Under the pieces are notes generated by a model. That model had not been told where the DNA came from and ran no database searches. It saw only the letters and a program-made list of their open reading frames with translations. Source: CAYSTL01 sp964516805 (lineage in GTDB: Archaea; Thermoplasmatota; Thermoplasmata; Halarchaeoplasmatales; Halarchaeoplasmataceae). Taken from it: a stretch of 64,000 bases of DNA. This document shows, one piece after another, positions 59,689-64,000 of the stretch. The translations under genes and the position numbers were made by a program. Each line of letters begins with the position of its first letter. The first letter of the stretch is position 1. The stretch spans positions 1 to 64,000 of the forward strand of contig CAZEXI010000003.1 of the NCBI GenBank assembly GCA_964516805.1. Direction: 5' to 3'.

Positions 59689-61226
59689 ATTTAGAGAGTT
59701 TTCTAGTTCACACACCTTCCCTAGTACTTGGGATTCCTCTATTGTTCGCATTCCTAACACCTGTGATGAATAAATTGTCAAAGAAGCTGAGAAATGCTTG
59801 GTTCACATTAGGACTTATTCTAACCGTTGTTTTTGTAGGTATTTTTGCTTACAGAGTATTGACGGATGGTAGCTGGTTCTATGTATATGGGGCTGAAAAT
59901 CCTAAACCTACAGATTCTATAATATCTTATTTCCGGATTACATTCGTAGCTGATGCATATTCAGTCCTAGCAACTATAACAATTTCTTTGACTGCTCTAG
60001 CTGCAGGCATATATTCCTTTGGATTTATGAAGGGTCACAATGGATTAGGAAAATTCTATACCTTGTTCTTGCTAACCCTTGCAGGAGTAAATGGTATGGT
60101 ACTAACTGGTGACCTATTCAACCTATTCGTTTGGTTTGAAGTCACTTCAGTTGCATCTTGTGCTCTTGTTGCTTTCTATAACTATAAAGGTAAAAGCATA
60201 GAGGCTGCTTTAAAATACATGATACTCAGTACAGTGGGTGGATTGATCGTACTATTCTCAATTGGATTATTATACGGTCAACACAGAGTTCTCAATTACG
60301 TATTACTTTCTGAACAGATCAGCGGTGTATTTGTAGACAAACTCGCTCTTGGCCTGTTGTTGGTAATATTCGCAATGAAGTCAAGCAGCGTACCTATGCA
60401 TATGTGGGCACCAGATGCATATTCTGAAGCTCCCGGTTCAGTTACTCCTTTCATAGCCATAACAAGTATGGGTTCGTTATTCGTGTTATTCAGGCTGTTA
60501 TTTGATGTATTTGCCCTCAATTTGGACCCATCTATTGCTGGTAATATAATTATAATACTAGGTGTACTTTCGATGTTTGTCGGTGTCACCATGGCATTGG
60601 TCCAGAGTGACATAAAACGATTGATAGCTTACTTATCAGTTTCACAGGTAGGATACATGCTTATGGCAGTTGGGGTAGGTCTATCAACCTGGTCAGCCTC
60701 AGGTTTCTCATCAGAATATGGCTATATGGCCATGCAGGGTGGGTTGTTCCACATGCTGAATGATGGTGTGTATAAAGCATTGTTATTTTTATCAGCTGTG
60801 GCAGTTATCCATGCTACTGGTAAGAGGGACCTGAATAAACTTGGCGGTCTAGCTCATAGGATGCCTTATACGACTATATTCTTCCTTTTGGGAGGATTGT
60901 TTATAGCAGGCATTCCACCTTTATCTGGTTTCAGTTCTAAATTGCTAATTTATGAATCTGTGTACAAGTTCAATCCAGTACTAGCAATAATAGCACTTGT
61001 TGTAAGTATCATAACTTTCGCAATTATTGGTAAAGCGTTCTTCAATGCATTCTTAGGGCCCGATCAAGGAATGACAAAAGGTGAAGTGCCTAAGAGCATG
61101 TTGTTCTCAATGGGCATTCTAGTTGCAATCCTAGTAATATTCACATTGTTCCCTAACTATATCGTTACAGAAATTGTAGAACCTGCAATCGGTGCTTTGA
61201 CTAGCTTTGCAGGGGTGATAATGTGA
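59685..61226 (+). CDS. mbhH: membrane-bound hydrogenase subunit H (MrpD/NuoN-like antiporter)
   Basis: 513 residues and about fourteen helices, the large antiporter-like subunit. LFNLFVWFEVTSVASCALVAF has the key Glu of TM5. KSSSVPMHMWAPDAYSEAPGSV holds the Lys/His of TM7-8. QSDIKRLIAYLSVSQVGYM and HMLNDGVYKALLFLSAVAVIHATGKRDL are the central lysine/histidine segments. All charged residues needed for ion transfer are visible. Confidence 0.95.
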   Translation: MNLESFLVHTPSLVLGIPLLFAFLTPVMNKLSKKLRNAWFTLGLILTVVFVGIFAYRVLTDGSWFYVYGAENPKPTDSIISYFRITFVADAYSVLATITISLTALAAGIYSFGFMKGHNGLGKFYTLFLLTLAGVNGMVLTGDLFNLFVWFEVTSVASCALVAFYNYKGKSIEAALKYMILSTVGGLIVLFSIGLLYGQHRVLNYVLLSEQISGVFVDKLALGLLLVIFAMKSSSVPMHMWAPDAYSEAPGSVTPFIAITSMGSLFVLFRLLFDVFALNLDPSIAGNIIIILGVLSMFVGVTMALVQSDIKRLIAYLSVSQVGYMLMAVGVGLSTWSASGFSSEYGYMAMQGGLFHMLNDGVYKALLFLSAVAVIHATGKRDLNKLGGLAHRMPYTTIFFLLGGLFIAGIPPLSGFSSKLLIYESVYKFNPVLAIIALVVSIITFAIIGKAFFNAFLGPDQGMTKGEVPKSMLFSMGILVAILVIFTLFPNYIVTEIVEPAIGALTSFAGVIM

Positions 61227-61561
61227 TTGAAATTCTACTGGAGGACTTCTGGAGTCCAATAGTGATGATATTGGTCATCCTGTTGACAACCCTTGTTACT
61301 TATCTAATTTACAGGATGGGAAATTCATCCTATAATAAAACTAAACATAAAGGAGAACCCTTTATATCAGGTAACAAACCACCAACAGATGTCAGTAAGA
61401 TCCATGTTGGCGGGGATAACCTTTTCTGGGGTTTCACAAATGCCCTTAAAAATTACTTTGAACCATTGGTTAAAGGGCATACAGGTATAGTTAACGATTA
61501 TCTTTACTGGGTGGTATGTACATTAGCAGTCATTCTGGTGTACATATACCTGGTCTTATAA
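61223..61561 (+). CDS. mbhI: membrane-bound hydrogenase subunit I (MbhI)
   Basis: 112 residues with one helix at each end and a soluble middle segment (EPFISGNKPPTDVSKIHVGGDNLFWGFTNALKNYFEPLVKGHTGIVNDYLYW). This is the MbhI layout; it links the antiporter half to the hydrogenase half. The start is GTG 61223, overlapping mbhH by 4 nt. Twenty nt of non-coding sequence separate it from mbhJ, the only real gap in the operon. Confidence 0.88.
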   Translation: MIEILLEDFWSPIVMILVILLTTLVTYLIYRMGNSSYNKTKHKGEPFISGNKPPTDVSKIHVGGDNLFWGFTNALKNYFEPLVKGHTGIVNDYLYWVVCTLAVILVYIYLVL

Positions 61562-61581
61562 AATTAAAGAGGTAGTAAAAT

Positions 61582-62025
61582 ATGAAACTATCAAAAACTT
61601 TCGATAAGGCTTTGTGGGTCTTCCACTTAAACAGCGGTTCGTGTAATGGATGCGATATAGAGATAGTTGCAGCCATTACACCCCGGTATGATACGGAAAG
61701 ATTTGGAATAAAATTAGTAGGTTCACCGAGACATGCAGATGTATTATTATTCACCGGTCCAGTGACAAAGAAGATGAAGGATAGAGTTCTGAGAGTCTAT
61801 GAGCAGACTCCTGATCCTAAGGTAGTAATCATTGTTGGAAATTGTGGTTCTACTACAGGTGTATTCTATGATAGTTACGCAATAGAAGGACCTATAGATA
61901 ACCTACTACCAGATGATGCTCATATAATCTATGTGAACGGTTGTCCAGCAAGACCAGAAAACATAATAAACGGTGTAAAAGAAGCTTGGTTGTATCTAGA
62001 AAAATTAAGGGGGGATAACGAATGA
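61582..62025 (+). CDS. mbhJ: [NiFe] hydrogenase small subunit MbhJ
   Basis: 147 residues related to NuoB. SGSCNGCDIEIV gives the first two cysteines of the proximal 4Fe-4S cluster, VGNCGSTTG the third and VNGCPARPENI the fourth. It passes electrons from the ferredoxin-side clusters to the NiFe site in MbhL. Group 4 size, without the extra clusters of uptake hydrogenases. It starts the peripheral module J-K-L. Confidence 0.95.
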   Translation: MKLSKTFDKALWVFHLNSGSCNGCDIEIVAAITPRYDTERFGIKLVGSPRHADVLLFTGPVTKKMKDRVLRVYEQTPDPKVVIIVGNCGSTTGVFYDSYAIEGPIDNLLPDDAHIIYVNGCPARPENIINGVKEAWLYLEKLRGDNE

Positions 62026-62624
62026 GTGAAATAGATTTACCAATGCAGATGGATGAATTGGAAGAGTTTTTCAATAAAAAATTAGGAGAGTATGTATCTG
62101 ATATTAAGAAAGAACAATTTAAGAAAGGTTTGAATGAGACTTCTATGAAGGTGTTATGGCTAACAGTAGATAGAGAGAAGTTTAGAGATGCTGTAAAAGC
62201 TGTTTCTGAGATCCAGGTACCTCACTTATCTGTAACATCAGGTTCAGATAAAGGGGATATTGTGGAGCTAATATATCATTTCCATGTGAACTACGGATAT
62301 CCAAAAGAAGAAACAAGTATCAACATGAAAGTACATCTTCCAAAAGATGATTTAAAGATACCAACTATCACAGACATGGTACCCGGTGCTATAACAACTG
62401 AAAGAGAGAAACAGGAATTTTTGGGTGTAGATGTTGTTGATATCCCAGATTCTCGCAGATTATGGTTAGATGAAAATTATCCAGAAGATAAATATCCTTG
62501 GAGATGGGATGATAAAGGTATGGAAGAAATGTCACACCATGTTCATGACGAAGATGAAAATACTTTAGAGAAGACAGTCAAAGAAAAAGCTGAGGAAAGA
62601 AAGGGAGGTGATTCTGATGAGTGA
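62022..62624 (+). CDS. mbhK: membrane-bound hydrogenase subunit K (NuoC-like)
   Basis: 200 residues of the 30-kDa NuoC type: DRDKFRDAV-like strand VDREKFRDAVKAVSEIQVPHLSVTSG, then VELIYHFHVNYGYPKEETSINMKVHLPKDDLKIPTITDMVPGA and EREKQEFLGVDVVDIPDSRRLWLDENYPEDKYPWR. A charged tail follows (EKAEERKGGDSDE). It is structural and helps to attach MbhL. It overlaps mbhJ by 4 nt and mbhL by 8 nt. Confidence 0.92.
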   Translation: MSEIDLPMQMDELEEFFNKKLGEYVSDIKKEQFKKGLNETSMKVLWLTVDREKFRDAVKAVSEIQVPHLSVTSGSDKGDIVELIYHFHVNYGYPKEETSINMKVHLPKDDLKIPTITDMVPGAITTEREKQEFLGVDVVDIPDSRRLWLDENYPEDKYPWRWDDKGMEEMSHHVHDEDENTLEKTVKEKAEERKGGDSDE

Positions 62625-63861
62625 GAAGGAAGATAATACATACGAAGTACCAATAGGTCCAGTACATCCAGCACTTAAGGAACCGTTTATGATAGAATTC
62701 AAGTTAGATGGAGAAGAGATCATAGATGCTGATCCAAAACCAGGCATGAATCACAGAGGTATAGAGTTCATGGGTATGCACAGAAATCCTGTAAAAGTTA
62801 TACCTTTAGCTGAAAGGATATGCGGTATATGTTCAATCGTGCATCAGCATATGTACACCACAGCAGGTGAGCATGCAGCAGGGATCGTTCCAACAGAGAG
62901 ATCCAGATATATAAGAACCATAATGATGGAATTAGAAAGAATACACTCTCATGTACTATGGGCAGGTGTTGCAGCTCACGAGATCGGTTTTGATACACAT
63001 CTTCATTTTACCTGGAAGATAAGGGAAAAGGTAATGGATCTTCTGGAAATAATCTCAGGAAATAGAGTTAATTATTCAATGTGGACATTCGGTGGAGTCA
63101 GAAGAGACATCACGGAAGATATGCTTCCAAAAGCGTATGAAACCTTCGAGTATTATGAAGAATTATATGATAAATTAGAGGATATATTTTTAGGTGATCC
63201 AAGTATAAGACATAGGACAAAAGATATCGGTATATTGACTCATCAAGATGCTTTAGAACTATGTGGCGTTGGGCCGACGATCAGAGCATCTGGTGTTAAG
63301 AAAGATGTTAGGATAGATCAACCTTACGCTGCTTATGGGGATCTTGACATAGATTACGTAGTTCCTTCAAGGTATGGATACGAGGACACAGGAGATGTTT
63401 TCTGTAAGACTTTAGTTAGGATAAAAGAGGTTGAACAATCAGTAGATATAATGAGACAATGTTTGGACAAGATGCCAGAAGGTGACATAGATAGCGAATC
63501 AAATAAAGCTGCATTATTGAATAAACTCAAAAAAGCAGATGGAGAAGGTATAGGTAGAATTGAAGCACCTCGTGGAGAAGCTATGCATTATGTCAGGTTC
63601 AAAGAAGGTAAAGAAGATATAGACTGCTGGAAAGTAAGAGCCTCTACTTACAATAACTTGGCTACTTACAAGCCTATGTTCCTAGGTGAACAGATAGCTG
63701 ATATACCTATAATAGCAGCAAGTATCGATCCATGTATTGGATGTATGGATAGAGCAGAAATAGTAAATGTTAATACAGGAAATAAACAAGTCTATGATAG
63801 TGAGGAACTCCATGAGTTATCAGTTCAAAAAACTGAAGATATGCTTGGAGGGATAGAATGA
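62617..63861 (+). CDS. mbhL: [NiFe] hydrogenase large subunit MbhL
   Basis: 414 residues. Both Ni-binding motifs are intact: RICGICSIVH (L1) and DPCIGCMDR (L2). All four cysteines are therefore there, unlike the sulfane-reducing Mbs/Mbx paralogue, so it should be a true H2-evolving enzyme. The protein runs only ~35 residues beyond L2; like other group 4 enzymes it needs no long cleaved tail. ATG 62617 has AGGGAGGTGA upstream at good spacing. It overlaps mbhM by 4 nt. Confidence 0.95.
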   Translation: MSEKEDNTYEVPIGPVHPALKEPFMIEFKLDGEEIIDADPKPGMNHRGIEFMGMHRNPVKVIPLAERICGICSIVHQHMYTTAGEHAAGIVPTERSRYIRTIMMELERIHSHVLWAGVAAHEIGFDTHLHFTWKIREKVMDLLEIISGNRVNYSMWTFGGVRRDITEDMLPKAYETFEYYEELYDKLEDIFLGDPSIRHRTKDIGILTHQDALELCGVGPTIRASGVKKDVRIDQPYAAYGDLDIDYVVPSRYGYEDTGDVFCKTLVRIKEVEQSVDIMRQCLDKMPEGDIDSESNKAALLNKLKKADGEGIGRIEAPRGEAMHYVRFKEGKEDIDCWKVRASTYNNLATYKPMFLGEQIADIPIIAASIDPCIGCMDRAEIVNVNTGNKQVYDSEELHELSVQKTEDMLGGIE

Positions 63862-64000
63862 GTCCTGAAACATGGGGACTTAAAATCTTATTGACACTTC
63901 TGGTTTCATTTATCGGTGTGTTCTTAGGATTGTTGTACAAAGGCTTCGATAGAAAAATAACAGCTATGATGCAGTCCAGGATCGGACCACCATGGAGACA
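63858..64000 (+). CDS. mbhM: membrane-bound hydrogenase subunit M (NuoH-like), partial
   Basis: The first 47 codons only; the gene runs off the window. MSPETWGLKILLTLLVSFIGVFLGLLYKGFDRKITAMMQSRIGPPWR: one hydrophobic helix followed by the conserved DRKxxAxxQxRIGPP loop of NuoH/HyfD-type subunits that carry the hydrogenase module in the membrane. It overlaps mbhL by 4 nt. mbhN (ferredoxin-like subunit) would be expected next. Confidence 0.9.
   Translation, partial: MSPETWGLKILLTLLVSFIGVFLGLLYKGFDRKITAMMQSRIGPPWR

Noticed and set aside
1..64000. tRNA or rRNA genes and CRISPR arrays
   Set aside because: I looked for T-loop-like GGTTCRANNCC sequences and for regularly spaced direct repeats in the gaps between genes and found none convincing; short tRNAs with introns could be missed by eye.

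Overview
The window is a gene-dense, AT-rich archaeal chromosome segment. The information-processing genes are archaeal throughout: TBP, Orc1/Cdc6, MCM, Alba, SRP54, NOP5, an Sm-like protein, exosome Csl4, NMD3, Hjc, aEF-1beta, archaeal AspRS and CarS. A complete-looking Mbh-type [NiFe] hydrogenase operon, a ferredoxin:thioredoxin reductase, small ferredoxins and an acetate-family transporter point to an anaerobic, ferredoxin-based, probably fermentative heterotroph. Several families (DUF5611-like, DUF6015-like, GvpD/KaiC-like ATPase, NosD-type surface protein) suggest Thermoplasmatota. That placement is inference. I see no rRNA, tRNA, CRISPR array or intact transposon.

Layout. 1-5.1 kb: a possible TnpB tail, two micro zinc-finger genes, an amidohydrolase, an acetyltransferase, a glutaredoxin plus FTR-rubredoxin pair, and an HD-domain protein. 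5.2-10.8 kb: a tandem PIN pair (the second apparently dead), a membrane HExxH protein, pterin dehydratase, Alba, an MFS permease, a ROK kinase and a YaaA-like zinc-ribbon protein. 10.9-15 kb: a four-gene ABC operon and an HTH regulator. 15-26 kb: RimI-like acetyltransferase, DUF885, pyrE-carS, DUF504, translin-purD, PRC barrel, a large beta-helix/FN3 surface protein, SRP54 and RidA. 26-30.3 kb: a Cdc48N-like/vWA protein converging on a membrane-anchored GCS2-type amidoligase, then a frameshifted methyltransferase. 30.4-36 kb: MCM, DUF424, NMD3, NOP5, Sm-like and a Mut7-C-like PIN. 36-40 kb: a secreted anchored protein with an ABC-2 exporter, then two tandem ferredoxins. 40-45.5 kb: dCMP deaminase, TBP, signal peptidase, Orc1/Cdc6 with a candidate replication origin, DUF402, acetate transporter, DUF5611-like. 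45.5-56.9 kb: AspRS, Hjc, DUF373-mptE, METTL5-like methylase-Csl4-coiled coils, roadblock-GvpD/KaiC, PCMT, pantothenate ligase, SAH hydrolase, zinc ribbon-aEF1B. 57 kb to the end: mbhA to mbhM, running off the edge.

How the parts fit. Operons are tight, with ATGA overlaps and Shine-Dalgarno motifs at internal genes. Several first genes have a TATA box about 29-33 nt before the start codon, as expected of leaderless mRNAs. The Mbh complex would oxidise reduced ferredoxin, evolve H2 and pump ions through its Mrp-like antiporter half.

The best candidates for undescribed biology are: a leaderless 31-codon ORF ending one base before mbhA; the roadblock/tandem-KaiC pair, whose roadblock gene lacks a normal start codon; the membrane-bound amidoligase beside a Cdc48N-vWA protein; the active/dead PIN pair; and the two ferredoxins, one missing a cluster cysteine. 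Families were assigned by reading motifs, not by database search.
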